A stretch of DNA of 64,000 nucleotides from Martelella limonii (GCF_013344475.1 NZ_JABUOU010000001.1:682001-746000), one strand, 5' to 3'; shown: positions 10,131 through 20,382, counted from the stretch's first letter. Numbers and translations: made by a program. The notes: generated by a model from the letters alone, not told the origin.

Positions 10131-10772
10131 ATGAACGAAATCGCGACACTGGTAAATGGCTTCACGACGCTGATGGTGACCATGGACCCGCCGGGCATGG
10201 TGCCGATATTCCTGGCGCTCACCGTCGGCATGACCCAGGCGCAGCGCCGCAACGTCGCCATCCGGGGCAGCCTGATTTCCTTCTTCCTGATTCTCGCCTT
10301 CGCTTTGTTTGGCGATGATATTCTGAACGCGCTTGGCATTTCCATGAGCGCGTTTCGGATTGCAGGCGGCATCCTGCTCTTCTGGATCGGCGTCGAGATG
10401 ATTTTCGAAAAGCGCGTCGAGCGGAAGGAAAAGACCACCGAAACAGCGATCACCAAGGATGGCATGGCAAATCTTGCGGCCTTTCCCCTTGCCATGCCGC
10501 TGATCGCCGGCCCCGGCACGATCTCTGCCACGATCCTGCTCGGCTCGAGAATGACCACGCTGATCGACAAGATCGCCCTTGCCGCCATGATCGCATTCGC
10601 CTGCCTGGTGGTGCTCGTCGCCATGCTGATGGCCGGCCTGATCGACCGCATGCTGGGGGAGACCGGCCGAAACATCCTGACCCGCATCCTCGGTATGATG
10701 CTGACCGCCCTTGCCGCACAATTCGTGATCGACGGGGTCAAGTCGGCGCTGATGCCGGTTGCCGGAGCCTGA
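10131..10772 (+). CDS. MarC family (UPF0056) integral membrane protein
   Basis: A 213-residue inner-membrane protein of the MarC/YchE/YhgN family, with about six hydrophobic segments: ~5-25, 38-58, 67-87, 110-135, 142-165 and 185-207. Family motifs are the MDPPGMVPIFLAL segment near the N-terminus and FPLAMPLIAGPGTISA (~118-133). The function of the family is not established; the old link to multiple antibiotic resistance in E. coli was not upheld. The start at ATG 10131 is chosen because the hydrophobic helix begins immediately after it; an upstream in-frame start would add a hydrophilic extension atypical of the family. It stands alone, divergent from gyrA, with a hairpin about 70 bases downstream. 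Confidence 0.88.
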   Translation: MNEIATLVNGFTTLMVTMDPPGMVPIFLALTVGMTQAQRRNVAIRGSLISFFLILAFALFGDDILNALGISMSAFRIAGGILLFWIGVEMIFEKRVERKEKTTETAITKDGMANLAAFPLAMPLIAGPGTISATILLGSRMTTLIDKIALAAMIAFACLVVLVAMLMAGLIDRMLGETGRNILTRILGMMLTALAAQFVIDGVKSALMPVAGA

Positions 10773-10840
10773 GCGGCCGGCCGCTCGCAGACACAGTTTC
10801 ACGCGGCTTCGATACAAGGCGGCTGCGCTTCCCAAATAAA

Positions 10841-10873
10841 AAGGGCGCGATACCAGTTCCTGGCCGCGCCCTT
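10841..10873. terminator. Hairpin with T-run, probable terminator
   Basis: AAGGGCGCG pairs with CGCGCCCTT, with an inner CCAG/CTGG pairing. The minus-strand exit is TTTTTATTT, typical of an intrinsic terminator; the plus-strand exit is the weaker AGTTTGTT. It sits 69 bases after marC and could end marC transcripts, or read-through from the ssb side on the minus strand. Copies of the same hairpin begin the next two repeat units. Confidence 0.6.
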
Positions 10874-10984
10874 AGTTTGTTGAGAAACATGTCCTGAAGC
10901 TCGGCGTCATACTGCGCTGGCCACGAAGATCCTGGCAGCAGGGTAAGCGTCGCAATAAGGCTTAAGAGATTCAATCATTCGAGC

Positions 10985-11017
10985 CGCCTGGATGCTCGGA
11001 TCAAGTCCGAGCATGAC
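10985..11017 (+). repeat. REP-type hairpin, ATGCTCGG type
   Basis: GCCTGG followed by ATGCTCGGA-TCAAG-TCCGAGCAT and GACC. It is the first of eight REP-like copies in this window and is embedded in unit 1 of the 238-base tandem repeat. Confidence 0.75.
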
Positions 11018-11223
11018 CCCTGTGGGTGCTCTTGGCGGGATTGACAATCTCAGAGGCGATGGCTTTGTGAGCAGCCTGAGGGAGCGGCACCAGATCCCGG
11101 CCGCGCCCTTCGTTTGTTGAGGAACATGACCTGAAGCTCGGCGTCATACTGCCCTCGACACGAGGATCCGGGCAGCAGGGGAAGCGTTCGCAGTAAGGCT
11201 CAAGAAATTCAATCATTCGAGCC

Positions 11224-11255
11224 GCCTGGATGCTCGGATCCAGTCCGAGCAAGAC
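11224..11255 (+). repeat. REP-type hairpin, ATGCTCGG type, degraded
   Basis: This is the unit-2 counterpart of the copy at 10985. The stem ATGCTCGGA/TCCGAGCAA has lost one pair at its base, and the 3' flank reads AGACC instead of TGACC. It is consistent with drift after the tandem duplication. Confidence 0.7.
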
Positions 11256-11391
11256 CCTCTGTGGGTGCTCTTGGCGGGATTGACAATCTCAGAGGCGATG
11301 GCTTTGTGAACAGCCTGAGGGAGCGGTACCAGATCCTGGCCGCTCCCTCTTAATCTGTGGTCCGCTCTATCAGTCGCGGTCAGACCGCCGA

Positions 11392-11910
11392 TCAGAACGG
11401 AATGTCGTCGTCGAGGTCCTGGGAGAAACCGCCGCCGCTGCTGCGGCCGCCGCCGGATGCGCCGCCGCCTGATGCCGGACGGGAATCGTAATCGTCGTAG
11501 CCGCCACCGCCCTGGCCGCCGCCGAAGCCGCCGCCCTGACCGCTGCCACCGCCTTCACCGCGGCCGTCGAGCATGGTCAGCGTCGCATTGAAGCCCTGCA
11601 GCACCACTTCTGTCGAGTAGCGTTCCTGGCCGCCCTGGTCGGTCCACTTGCGGGTCTGGAGCTGGCCCTCGATATAGACCTTGGAGCCCTTGCGCAGATA
11701 CTGCTCGGCGACCTTGCAGAGACCCTCGCTGAAGATCACGACGCGGTGCCATTCGGTGCGCTCCTTGCGTTCGCCCGAATTGCGGTCGCGCCAGCTTTCG
11801 GAGGTGGCGATCCGCAGATTTGCAATCGGCTTGCCATCCTGGGTACGCCGGATTTCCGGGTCGGCTCCGAGATTGCCGAGAAGAATGACCTTGTTTACAC
11901 TACCTGCCAT
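11392..11910 (-). CDS. ssb: Single-stranded DNA-binding protein
   Basis: SSB coats single-stranded DNA and recruits replication and repair proteins. The 172-residue protein has an N-terminal OB fold ([21 protein letters not shown] to about residue 110), a glycine-rich disordered linker (~115-160), and the acidic tip DLDDDIPF that docks partner proteins. The start at 11910 gives the canonical MAGSVNKV N-terminus; a longer in-frame start would run through the SOS box and is rejected. It diverges from uvrA, as in many bacteria, and the shared 252-base region contains a LexA box, so DNA damage should induce both. Confidence 0.97.
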   Translation of the reverse strand: MAGSVNKVILLGNLGADPEIRRTQDGKPIANLRIATSESWRDRNSGERKERTEWHRVVIFSEGLCKVAEQYLRKGSKVYIEGQLQTRKWTDQGGQERYSTEVVLQGFNATLTMLDGRGEGGGSGQGGGFGGGQGGGGYDDYDSRPASGGGASGGGRSSGGGFSQDLDDDIPF

Positions 11911-12017
11911 GACTATCACCTGATTGGCCGCGCTGCGGCGCTTTTTTCGCGTTTCCGACAGCATAGACGATCTCGCCGCAAGCGAGCAACCGATACCGGA
12001 CAATCCACAAATAAAAT

Positions 12018-12032
12018 GTTCTTTATTTGTTC
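12018..12032. promoter_or_regulatory. LexA (SOS) box between ssb and uvrA
   Basis: GTTCTTTATTTGTTC is an exact match to the alphaproteobacterial LexA site GTTC-N7-GTTC. It lies 108 bases upstream of the ssb start and 131 bases upstream of the uvrA start, so one site can repress both divergent genes. Confidence 0.88.
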
Positions 12033-12162
12033 TATTCATCTGTTAAGATCGAGTCAAGCGATTCAGCGAGCCCTTGAGTTGATCGATTTTCAAGCACCCC
12101 TCGACAGCGCCGGGGCGCGAACTACATAAGAACCGAAATTTTCCTCTTAAGAAGCCGACCTC

Positions 12163-15084
12163 ATGAGCGAATTGAAGAATATCTCCATCCGCGGTGCGCG
12201 CCAGCACAATCTGAAGGGCATTGACGTGGATCTCCCGCGCAACAGCCTTATCGTGATGACCGGCCTCTCCGGCTCCGGCAAGTCGTCGCTCGCCTTCGAC
12301 ACCATCTATGCCGAGGGGCAGAGGCGCTATGTCGAGAGCCTGTCCGCCTATGCGCGGCAGTTCCTGGAGATGATGGAGAAGCCCGATGTCGACCGCATCG
12401 AGGGCCTGTCGCCAGCGATCTCGATCGAGCAGAAGACGACATCGAAGAACCCGCGTTCGACCGTTGGCACGGTGACCGAAATCTACGACTACATGCGGCT
12501 TCTTTTTGCGCGCACCGGCGTCCCCTATTCGCCGGCGACCGGTTTGCCGATCGAAAGCCAGACCGTGACCCAGATGGTCGACCGCATCCTGGCGCTTCCC
12601 GAACGCACAAGGCTCTACATCCTCGCGCCGCTGGTGACCGGGCGGAAGGGCGAGTTCCGCAAGGAGCTGGCGGAGCTGATGAAGAAGGGCTTCCAGCGCG
12701 TGAAGATCGACGGCGAATTCTACGAGATCGCCGAGGCGCCCAAGCTCGACAAGAAGTACAAGCATGATATCGACGTGGTGGTCGACCGCGTTGCCGTGCG
12801 CGACGATCTGGCAACCCGCCTCGCCGACAGCCTCGAGACCTGTCTCGAGATCGCGGACGGGCTGGCGGTGGCCGAATTTGCCGACAAGCCGCTGCCCGAA
12901 AACGAGACGGCCGCAGGCGGCGCCAAGAACAAGTCTCTGAACGAAACCCACGAGCGCGTTGTTTTCTCTGAAAAATTCGCGTGCCCCGTTTCCGGTTTCA
13001 CCATTCCGGAGATCGAGCCGCGGCTGTTTTCCTTCAACAATCCCGTCGGCGCCTGCCCGACCTGTGACGGTCTCGGCTTCCAGCAGAAGATCGATGAAGG
13101 TCTGGTCGTGCCCGACCGCACCAAGAAGCTTTCCGAGGGTGCCATTGCGCCCTGGGCGAAATCTTCATCTCCTTATTACAAGCAGACGCTGGAAGCGCTC
13201 GGACGGCATTTTGGCTTCAAGATGACGGATCGCTGGGACAAGCTGCCCGAGAAGGCGACGGCTGCCATTCTTCAGGGAACCGAGGACAAGGTCGAGTTCC
13301 ATTACGCCGATGGCGCGCGCAGCTACAAGACCACCAAGAGCTTCGAAGGCATCATTCCGAACCTGGAGCGCCGCTGGAAGGAAACCGATTCCGCCTGGGC
13401 GCGCGAGGAAATGGAACGCTATATGTCGGCGGCCCCCTGCCCGGCCTGCGACGGCTACAGGCTGAAGCCGGAGGCGCTTGCCGTCAAGATCGACGGCCGC
13501 CATATCGGCGAGGTCAGCCAGCTTTCCATCCGCGCCGCACGCGACTGGTTCGAGGATCTGCCCAGGCATTTCTCGCAGAAGCAGAACGATATCGCCGCGC
13601 GCATCCTGAAGGAAATCCGCGAGCGCCTGAGGTTCCTGAACGATGTCGGGCTCGAATATCTGACGCTGTCGCGCAATTCCGGCACGCTGTCGGGCGGCGA
13701 AAGCCAGCGTATCCGTCTTGCCTCGCAGATCGGTTCGGGGCTTACGGGCGTGCTTTACGTGCTCGACGAGCCGTCGATCGGCCTCCATCAGCGCGACAAT
13801 ACCCGGCTGCTTGAGACGCTAAAACACCTGCGCGATATCGGCAATACCGTCATCGTGGTTGAACATGACGAGGACGCCATCCTGTCGGCCGACTATGTGC
13901 TCGATATCGGACCCGCAGCCGGCGTCCATGGCGGCGAGGTGGTGGCCGAAGGCACGCCGGCCGCCATCATGGCCAACCCGAAATCGCTCACCGGCCAGTA
14001 TCTGAGCGGCGCCCGCGCCGTCGCCGTGCCTGCCGAGCGGCGCCAGCAGAAGAAGGGCAAGGCGCTGAAGGTCGTGGGCGCGCGCGGCAACAATCTGAAG
14101 GATGTGACCGCCTCGATCCCGCTCGGCCTGTTTACCGCCGTTTCGGGCGTATCGGGCGGCGGCAAGTCCACCTTCCTGATTGAAACGCTCTACAAGGCGG
14201 CGGCGCGCCGGATCATGGGCGCGCGTGAGAACCCGGCGCCCCACGACCGGATCGAGGGCTTGGAATTCGTCGACAAGGTGATCGATATCGACCAGTCGCC
14301 GATCGGGCGGACGCCGCGCTCCAACCCGGCAACCTATATCGGCGCCTTCACGCCGATCCGCGAGTGGTTTGCCGGCCTGCCGGAGGCGAAGGCGCGCGGC
14401 TACCAGCCCGGCCGGTTCTCCTTCAACGTCAAGGGCGGGCGGTGCGAGGCCTGTCAGGGCGACGGTCTGATCAAGATCGAGATGCACTTCCTGCCCGATG
14501 TCTATGTCACCTGCGACGTCTGCCATGGCCAGCGCTACAACCGTGAAACGCTCGATGTGAAATTCAAGGGCAAGTCGATCGCCGACATTCTGGAACTGAC
14601 CGTCGAGGAAGGCGTCGACTTCTTCTCGGCGGTGCCTTCTGTGCGTGACAAGCTGCAGACGCTGACCGATGTCGGGCTTGGCTACATCAAGGTTGGCCAG
14701 CAGGCGAACACGCTTTCGGGCGGCGAGGCCCAGCGCGTCAAACTCGCCAAGGAATTGTCGCGCCGTTCCACCGGCAAGACGCTTTACATTCTGGACGAGC
14801 CGACCACCGGTCTGCATTTTCATGACGTCGCCAAGCTGCTCGATGTGCTTCATCAACTGGTCGATCAGGGCAATTCGGTTGTGGTCATCGAGCACAATCT
14901 GGAAGTCATCAAGACCGCCGACTGGGTGATCGATATCGGTCCCGAAGGTGGCGATGGTGGCGGCAAGGTGGTCGCAGCCGGCACGCCGGAGGACATCGTC
15001 AAGGAGAAGGCCTCCTACACCGGCCAGTATCTTCAGGAGCTTCTGGAGCGCCGGCCGCCGAAGAAGACGGAAGCTGCGGAATGA
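12163..15084 (+). CDS. uvrA: UvrABC excinuclease ATPase subunit A
   Basis: UvrA recognises bulky DNA lesions and loads UvrB in nucleotide excision repair. The 973-residue length is usual. Two ABC ATPase modules are seen: the first Walker A is GLSGSGKSS (34-42) and the second GVSGGGKST (about residues 663-671). The matching LSGGE signatures are [14 protein letters not shown] and [14 protein letters not shown]. Zinc motifs are present as C-x2-C pairs ([25 protein letters not shown], and CEACQGDG...[11 protein letters not shown]). The start is supported by the family N-terminus. SOS control is predicted from the upstream box. The stop overlaps the downstream acetyltransferase start by four bases. 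Confidence 0.98.
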   Translation: MSELKNISIRGARQHNLKGIDVDLPRNSLIVMTGLSGSGKSSLAFDTIYAEGQRRYVESLSAYARQFLEMMEKPDVDRIEGLSPAISIEQKTTSKNPRSTVGTVTEIYDYMRLLFARTGVPYSPATGLPIESQTVTQMVDRILALPERTRLYILAPLVTGRKGEFRKELAELMKKGFQRVKIDGEFYEIAEAPKLDKKYKHDIDVVVDRVAVRDDLATRLADSLETCLEIADGLAVAEFADKPLPENETAAGGAKNKSLNETHERVVFSEKFACPVSGFTIPEIEPRLFSFNNPVGACPTCDGLGFQQKIDEGLVVPDRTKKLSEGAIAPWAKSSSPYYKQTLEALGRHFGFKMTDRWDKLPEKATAAILQGTEDKVEFHYADGARSYKTTKSFEGIIPNLERRWKETDSAWAREEMERYMSAAPCPACDGYRLKPEALAVKIDGRHIGEVSQLSIRAARDWFEDLPRHFSQKQNDIAARILKEIRERLRFLNDVGLEYLTLSRNSGTLSGGESQRIRLASQIGSGLTGVLYVLDEPSIGLHQRDNTRLLETLKHLRDIGNTVIVVEHDEDAILSADYVLDIGPAAGVHGGEVVAEGTPAAIMANPKSLTGQYLSGARAVAVPAERRQQKKGKALKVVGARGNNLKDVTASIPLGLFTAVSGVSGGGKSTFLIETLYKAAARRIMGARENPAPHDRIEGLEFVDKVIDIDQSPIGRTPRSNPATYIGAFTPIREWFAGLPEAKARGYQPGRFSFNVKGGRCEACQGDGLIKIEMHFLPDVYVTCDVCHGQRYNRETLDVKFKGKSIADILELTVEEGVDFFSAVPSVRDKLQTLTDVGLGYIKVGQQANTLSGGEAQRVKLAKELSRRSTGKTLYILDEPTTGLHFHDVAKLLDVLHQLVDQGNSVVVIEHNLEVIKTADWVIDIGPEGGDGGGKVVAAGTPEDIVKEKASYTGQYLQELLERRPPKKTEAAE

Positions 15085-15563
15085 TCACTGCGCATCCGGC
15101 GTCCCCTGCCGATCTGGAAACGGTTGTGACGCTGACGCGGAATGCCTTCGCCGTCTACCTGCCAGTCCTTGGCAATCCGCCGGTTCCGGTGACGGAAGAC
15201 TATGTGCCCCGCATCGCGCGTAGCGAGGTGTGGCTATTTCGCGATGAGGATGCGCTGGCCGGGCTTTGCGTGGTCGAGCGGCATCCGGACCATCTGATGC
15301 TGTTTTCGATTGCCGTCGCCCCTTCGAAGCAGGGCAAGGGCTACGGGCGGCAGATGCTGGATTGGCTGGTGCACAAGGCAAGGCAGGAAAAGGTCGGCGA
15401 AGTCCGGCTCTACACCAATATCGTGATGACGCGGAACTACGCGCTTTATCAGCGCTTCGGGTTTGTCGAGACCGGCCGGAGGCCGAACCCGATCCGGCCG
15501 GAATTCACGGTGATCGACATGGCGCTCCGCGTAGATGCGCCTGATGAACAGGGAAAGACATGA
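15081..15563 (+). CDS. GNAT family N-acetyltransferase
   Basis: A 160-residue single GNAT domain. The acetyl-CoA-binding motif A is clear: [22 protein letters not shown] (Q/R-x2-G-x-G), followed by [25 protein letters not shown], a typical motif B ending in YxxxGF. The substrate cannot be read from sequence. It starts inside the uvrA stop (ATGA) and overlaps the next gene by four bases, so the three genes are translationally coupled and probably share SOS-regulated transcription. Whether this has functional meaning is unknown. Confidence 0.9.
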   Translation: MITAHPASPADLETVVTLTRNAFAVYLPVLGNPPVPVTEDYVPRIARSEVWLFRDEDALAGLCVVERHPDHLMLFSIAVAPSKQGKGYGRQMLDWLVHKARQEKVGEVRLYTNIVMTRNYALYQRFGFVETGRRPNPIRPEFTVIDMALRVDAPDEQGKT

Positions 15564-16363
15564 TGGCCGCGAAGGGCAAGATCAGGATCGGCATCGGCGG
15601 ATGGACATTCGACCCGTGGAACGAGTCGTTTTATCCCGAGAAACTGCCGAAAACGCGCCAGCTTGAATATGCCAGCGAGAAGCTGAAGGTAATCGAGGTC
15701 AACGGCACCTATTATTCCTCGCAGAAGCCGGCCACCTTCGCCAAATGGGCGGCGAGCGTGCCGGATGGTTTCATCTTTTCGCTGAAGGCCAGCCGGTTCT
15801 GCACCAACCGCAAGAAACTTGCTGAAGCCGAAGGCTCGGTCGACAAGTTTCTGGGACAGGGCATCACCGAACTCGGCGACCGGCTCGGGCCGATCCTGTG
15901 GCAGTTCATGCCGACCAAGAGGTTCGAGGCCGATGATTTCGAGGATTTTCTCAAGCTTTTGCCGGCCGAACGCGACGGGTTGAAGCTTCAGCACGCGCTC
16001 GAAGTCCGTCATGATTCGTTTCTGGACCCGGAATTCGTGGCGCTGGCGCGCAAATACGGCGCCACCATCGTCTGCGCCGATCACCCGGAATACCCGATGA
16101 TCGCCGATGTCACGGGCCATTTCGTCTATACGAGGCTCCAGAAGGGCGATGATGCCAATGCCCATTGCTATCCGGACAAGGACGTGAAGGACTGGGCGGG
16201 AAAGCTTGCGAGCTGGGCCTCGGGCGGCGCGCCTCAAGACCTTCCTTTGATCGGCGGCGAGGCAGGAGCAGGCAAGCCGCGCGATGTCTACGCATTCTTC
16301 ATTACCAACGGCAAGGTTCGCGCGCCAGCGGGTGCGCAGTTCATGCAGGCGCTGGTGGACTAG
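15560..16363 (+). CDS. DUF72 domain protein (YecE-like)
   Basis: A 267-residue protein matching the DUF72/YecE family, which has a TIM-barrel-like fold and no established function. Family features are IGIGGWTFDPW near the N-terminus, FYPEKLPKTRQLEYASEKL, IEVNGTYYSSQKPATFAKWA, FSLKASRF (about 71-78), LGPILWQFMP, and ALEVRHDSF. It follows the GNAT gene with a four-base overlap. There is no signal peptide. The next 246 bases, to the convergent NAD(P)HX repair gene, hold no gene I can support. Confidence 0.9.
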   Translation: MMAAKGKIRIGIGGWTFDPWNESFYPEKLPKTRQLEYASEKLKVIEVNGTYYSSQKPATFAKWAASVPDGFIFSLKASRFCTNRKKLAEAEGSVDKFLGQGITELGDRLGPILWQFMPTKRFEADDFEDFLKLLPAERDGLKLQHALEVRHDSFLDPEFVALARKYGATIVCADHPEYPMIADVTGHFVYTRLQKGDDANAHCYPDKDVKDWAGKLASWASGGAPQDLPLIGGEAGAGKPRDVYAFFITNGKVRAPAGAQFMQALVD

Positions 16364-16609
16364 AGGGCTTGCCCGGTCGGGCTGTGACAGACGGAAACGG
16401 CTGATGTTTGCGGGAATGCGTCAAAACAGCGGGACGAATCGCTTGCGCCTGATATGCGGAAGCGCTTGAGCAGCGGTTGTAGTTAAGGCGGAAACGATTT
16501 TCACGTTTGCTTCCGGCACCATGCTTCACCTTATTGCTTGAAGACTTCGAGTATGGGTCATGCCAACCGACGAATGACGCGCGTGATCTCGTGAGGGCTG
16601 CTCAGGCTG

Positions 16610-18085
16610 TCATCGGCCTCTTTCGGCGATATCGCGAAGCGATGCCAGGTGGTGTGGCAGATCCTCGGCCGTCAGCCCCTCGCCTGCTTGGTTTCCCGCC
16701 TCGCCATGGAGCCATGCCCCTGCGGCTGCGGCCTCGAATGCAGGCACGCCCTCAGCCAGCAACCCGCCGATGATTCCGGACAGCACATCCCCGGAACCGG
16801 CGGTGGCCAGGAATGGCGGCGCGTTCACGTTGATGGCGATGCGGCCGTCGGGCGCTGCGATCACCGTATCAGCGCCCTTGTAGAGCACCACGGCATGTGC
16901 GCGGCGCGCCGCTTTCAGGGCCTTTTCAGTTTTGCCAAGCGTCTCGTCCCCGGCGATGTCTGCGAACAGGCGCGCAAATTCGCCCTCATGCGGCGTGAGC
17001 ACCCAACTGACAGGGTGATCGGCAAGCCGGGTGAAAAGGGCATCTGGCGCTTCAGCAAAGGATGAAATGCCGTCGGCATCGAGAACCAGCGGCCGGCCGG
17101 CCAATGCCCCGGCAAATGCGCGGGCCCGCTCGCCGACGCCGAAGCCCGGCCCGAGCACGAACGCGGTCAGCCGCCGGTCTGACGCCCAGTCTTCAAGGTC
17201 GGCGAGATCGCTGACCGGTTTCAGCATGATCGCCGTCAGGTGGGTGGCATTCACCAGCATGGCGCTTGGCGGTGCGGCGATCGTTACCAGCCCCGCACCG
17301 GTCTTGAGGCCGGCGAAGGCCGCAAGCCTTGCCGCACCCGAAGCGGAGGCGCCGCCGGAAAAGACGCCGAGATGGCCGCGCTTGAACTTGTGCGCATCAA
17401 CGCCCGGGACAGGCAGGCTTGAGGCCCAGAGCGCTGGCTCGTTCAGACGGTGAGCGCCGGCGACCTCTGCCAAGATCCGTGCCGGAATGCCGATGTCAAA
17501 AACCTCGATTGCGCCGCAATGCACCCGTCCCGGCAAAAGATAGTGCCCCGGCTTGGCCGCCATGAATGTGACGGTGCGAGCGGCTGAAAATGCCTTCCCC
17601 TCCGCCTTTCCGGTGAGCCCGTTGATGCCGGAAGGCAGATCGACCGCGACAACCGGACACCTGTCGGCCCGTCCGATCAAAGCCTGGATGTCCTCGGAAA
17701 GCTCCCGGGCCAATCCAGCGCCGAACAGCGCATCGACGATCACGTCGCCCCGCTCGGGACGGCAGTCGGCGATCGGGCGGCTCTCGATCGGGCATGCGCG
17801 CCGCGCCCTTGCGGCGTCGCCCGTCAGTCTTGCGGGATCGCCCGCATGAAACAGCAAGACGAGCACGCCAGCCGCATCGAGGGCCCGCGCGGCAATATAG
17901 CCGTCGCCGCCATTATTGCCGGGGCCGCACAGAACGAGCGCCCGGAGCGCTGTCGGAAAGTGGCGGAGCACGGTTGCAGCAACCGCCTCGCCTGCGCGCT
18001 GCATCAGGGAAAAGCTGTCAATGCCGCTTTCGGCGGCAAGCCGGTCGGCAGTGCCCATTTCGGCAGGTGTCAGCAGCACGCTCAT
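16610..18085 (-). CDS. nnr: Bifunctional NAD(P)H-hydrate epimerase / ADP-dependent NAD(P)H-hydrate dehydratase
   Basis: A 491-residue fusion that repairs hydrated NAD(P)H: the N-terminal YjeF_N domain (~1-210) interconverts R and S forms, and the C-terminal ribokinase-like domain (~220-485) dehydrates the S form using ADP. In the epimerase part, CGPGNNGGDGYIAARAL and VDLPSGING are the signature segments; in the dehydratase part, LTPHEGEFARLF and ATAGSGDVLSGIIGGLLAEG carry the nucleotide site. The domain order matches the common bacterial fusion. It diverges from glnB, with 348 bases between their starts. Confidence 0.95.
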   Translation of the reverse strand: MSVLLTPAEMGTADRLAAESGIDSFSLMQRAGEAVAATVLRHFPTALRALVLCGPGNNGGDGYIAARALDAAGVLVLLFHAGDPARLTGDAARARRACPIESRPIADCRPERGDVIVDALFGAGLARELSEDIQALIGRADRCPVVAVDLPSGINGLTGKAEGKAFSAARTVTFMAAKPGHYLLPGRVHCGAIEVFDIGIPARILAEVAGAHRLNEPALWASSLPVPGVDAHKFKRGHLGVFSGGASASGAARLAAFAGLKTGAGLVTIAAPPSAMLVNATHLTAIMLKPVSDLADLEDWASDRRLTAFVLGPGFGVGERARAFAGALAGRPLVLDADGISSFAEAPDALFTRLADHPVSWVLTPHEGEFARLFADIAGDETLGKTEKALKAARRAHAVVLYKGADTVIAAPDGRIAINVNAPPFLATAGSGDVLSGIIGGLLAEGVPAFEAAAAGAWLHGEAGNQAGEGLTAEDLPHHLASLRDIAERGR

Positions 18086-18356
18086 TCTCCTTTATGTCGT
18101 GGCGAATAGAACTGATAATGATAGGGTGATGCAAGGGAGACTTTGCGCTGGCTAAAAGATGTTCAATTGCCTAATATTTAGCCTTAATGTGCTGCTTAAA
18201 ATTCATGCGTCCAGATTCGAAAGGTCGCCGAAATGCCCCGCTATTGACCTGAAGCCGCCTTTTGGCGAACTTCATCTCAGTGGCAAATGCGCAAAGCTGC
18301 GGCGTTCGCGAGGACGCCGGTTCATTTCGGTGGATTTGCACGAAGGACAGTCGAAC

Positions 18357-18373
18357 TTGGCATGCAACGTGCA
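18357..18373 (+). promoter_or_regulatory. Sigma-54 promoter of glnB(A)
   Basis: TTGGCATGCAACGTGCA matches the sigma-54 consensus (YTGGCACG-N4-TTGCW) with the invariant GG and GC exactly 12 bases apart. The predicted transcription start, near 18384, lies about 50 bases upstream of the glnB ATG. This is the expected arrangement for NtrC-activated glnB in rhizobia. I could not pick a convincing NtrC site in the 270 bases upstream. The remainder of the 348-base gap shows nothing else that I recognise. Confidence 0.8.
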
Positions 18374-18376
18374 TAA

Positions 18377-18772
<396 letters not shown>

Positions 18773-18842
18773 TCCATCCCTCCTCTTTCTGTGAAAGACG
18801 GGGTATCCCTATCGTCATATTCTTATGCAAGGAAATCGTTAA

Positions 18843-20252
18843 ATGACGACAGCTTCTGAAATTATGAAACAAATCAAAGACAACGACGTCAAGTTCGTCG
18901 ATCTGCGCTTTACCGATCCCAAGGGTAAGCTGCAGCACGTGACGATGGACGTTTCGGCTGTCGATGAAGACATGTTCGCCGACGGTGTGATGTTCGACGG
19001 TTCGTCGATCGCTGGGTGGAAGGCCATCAACGAGTCCGACATGGTGCTGATGCCCGATACGGCAACGGCCCACATGGACCCCTTCTTCGCCCAGTCGACC
19101 CTGGTCGTATTCTGCGACATTCTCGAGCCGCTGACCGGCGAAGCCTATAACCGCGACCCGCGCACCACCGCGAAGAAGGCAGAAGCCTATCTGAAGTCCA
19201 CCGGTATCGGCGACACCACCTATTTCGGCCCGGAGCCGGAATTCTTCGTGTTCGACGACGTGCGCTTTGCCGCCGACCCGTACAACACCGGCTTCAAGCT
19301 GGACTGCTCGGAACTGCCGACGAACCAGGACACCGAATACGAAGTCGGTAACATGGGCCACCGTCCGCGCATGAAGGGCGGCTACTTCCCGGTCCCGCCG
19401 GTCGACAGCATCCAGGACATGCGTTCGGAAATGCTGACCGTTCTCGCCGAAATGGGCATCACCGTCGAAAAGCACCACCACGAAGTGGCTTCCGCACAGC
19501 ACGAGCTGTGCATGGTGTTCGACACGCTGACCCGCATGGCCGACAAGACCCAGATCTACAAGTATGGCGTCCATCAGGTTGCCAATGCCTATGGCAAGAC
19601 CGCAACCTTCATGCCGAAGCCGGTCTTCGGCGACAACGGCTCGGGCATGCACGTCCACCAGTCGATCTGGAAGGACGGCAAGCCGACCTTTGCTGGCGAC
19701 GGCTATGCCGGCCTGTCGGAAACCTGCCTTTACTACATCGGCGGCGTCATCAAGCATGCCAAGGCTGTCAACGCCTTCACCAATCCGCTGACCAACTCCT
19801 ACAAGCGTCTGGTGCCCGGCTACGAAGCTCCGGTTCTGCTCGCCTACTCGGCCCGCAACCGTTCGGCCTCCTGCCGCATTCCGTTCGGCTCCTCGCCGAA
19901 GTCGAAGCGCGTTGAAGTTCGCTTCCCCGATCCGGGCGCGAACCCCTATCTCGCCTTTGCAGCCCTGATGATGGCTGGCCTCGACGGCATCAAGAACAAG
20001 ATCCATCCTGGCGATGCCATGGACAAGGACCTGTACGACCTGCCGCCGGAAGAGCTGAAGGAAATCCCGACTGTTTGCGGCTCGCTGCGCGAAGCGCTGG
20101 AAAGCCTCGACAAGGACCGCGAATTCCTGACCGCTGGCGGCGTGTTCGACGACGACCAGATCGATGCCTACATCGCTCTGAAGATGGAAGAAGTCATGCG
20201 TTTCGAAATGACCCCCCATCCGGTCGAATTCGACATGTACTATTCGGTCTGA
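18843..20252 (+). CDS. glnA: Glutamine synthetase type I
   Basis: GlnA condenses ammonia and glutamate into glutamine as a dodecamer. The 469-residue length is that of the GSI-beta class, and the adenylylation site Y398 is present in [11 protein letters not shown]. Other signatures are FDGSSIAGW (51-59), EPEFFVFD (131-138), the ATP-binding [16 protein letters not shown] (259-274) and the glutamate-flap segment near [10 protein letters not shown] (339-348). Adenylylation by GlnE is thus expected, linked through PII. It is co-transcribed with glnB. An intrinsic terminator follows 21 bases after the stop. Confidence 0.98.
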   Translation: MTTASEIMKQIKDNDVKFVDLRFTDPKGKLQHVTMDVSAVDEDMFADGVMFDGSSIAGWKAINESDMVLMPDTATAHMDPFFAQSTLVVFCDILEPLTGEAYNRDPRTTAKKAEAYLKSTGIGDTTYFGPEPEFFVFDDVRFAADPYNTGFKLDCSELPTNQDTEYEVGNMGHRPRMKGGYFPVPPVDSIQDMRSEMLTVLAEMGITVEKHHHEVASAQHELCMVFDTLTRMADKTQIYKYGVHQVANAYGKTATFMPKPVFGDNGSGMHVHQSIWKDGKPTFAGDGYAGLSETCLYYIGGVIKHAKAVNAFTNPLTNSYKRLVPGYEAPVLLAYSARNRSASCRIPFGSSPKSKRVEVRFPDPGANPYLAFAALMMAGLDGIKNKIHPGDAMDKDLYDLPPEELKEIPTVCGSLREALESLDKDREFLTAGGVFDDDQIDAYIALKMEEVMRFEMTPHPVEFDMYYSV

Positions 20253-20273
20253 TTTCAGACGGGTTTCGATACG

Positions 20274-20304
20274 AACCGGCTGCCTTCGGGCGGCCGGTTT
20301 TTTT
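20274..20304 (+). terminator. Rho-independent terminator of glnBA
   Basis: ACCGGC-T-GCC pairs with GGC-G-GCCGGT around a TTCG tetraloop, followed by a run of seven or more T. It sits directly after glnA. Confidence 0.92.
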
Positions 20305-20330
20305 GTGCCCGTTTTTCGATAGAGATCAGC

Positions 20331-20362
20331 CCCTTGCAGAGGCGAAAAGGCATTTCCATATA
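20331..20362 (+). promoter_or_regulatory. Heat-shock (sigma-32 type) promoter of hspQ
   Basis: CCCTTGCA at 20331-20338, a 17-base spacer, then CCATAT at 20356-20361. This fits the RpoH consensus described for rhizobia (CNCTTGAA-N17-CCANAT) with one mismatch in the -35 element. The -10 lies about 20 bases upstream of the start codon, giving a very short leader. Confidence 0.65.
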
Positions 20363-20380
20363 GAATCCGAAAGGAAATGC
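20350..20380 (+). other. Inverted repeat covering the hspQ ribosome-binding site
   Basis: GCATTTCC (20350-20357) pairs perfectly with GGAAATGC (20373-20380), which contains the GGA of the ribosome site and the first ATG. In a transcript starting upstream of 20350 this would hide the start region, as an RNA thermometer would. A transcript from the predicted sigma-32 promoter would begin after the left arm and escape it. Confidence 0.45.
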
Positions 20381-20382
20381 TC

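Larger units (their letters stand above)
10841..11352. repeat. Imperfect tandem direct repeat, period ~238 bases (two full units plus a partial third)
   Basis: Three equivalent points of the sequence (GGCCGC after the CCAG/CTGG hairpin) fall at about 10862, 11099 and 11338, giving periods of 237 and 239. Each full unit runs: hairpin, TTTGTTGAG-AACATG, CTGAAGCTCGGCGTCATACT, a CAGCAGGG segment, CAATCATTCGAGCCGCCTGG with a REP hairpin, then GGTGCTCTTGGCGGGATTGA and CTTTGTGA-CAGCCTGAGG. The third unit contains only the first hairpin (GAGGGAGCGG...CCGCTCCCTC). No convincing reading frame persists through all units. It fills the gap between marC and ssb. Confidence 0.85.

Noticed and set aside
12043-14895. 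Long minus-strand open frames opposite uvrA
   Set aside because: Antisense shadows of uvrA; the first also reads through the LexA box and ssb promoter.
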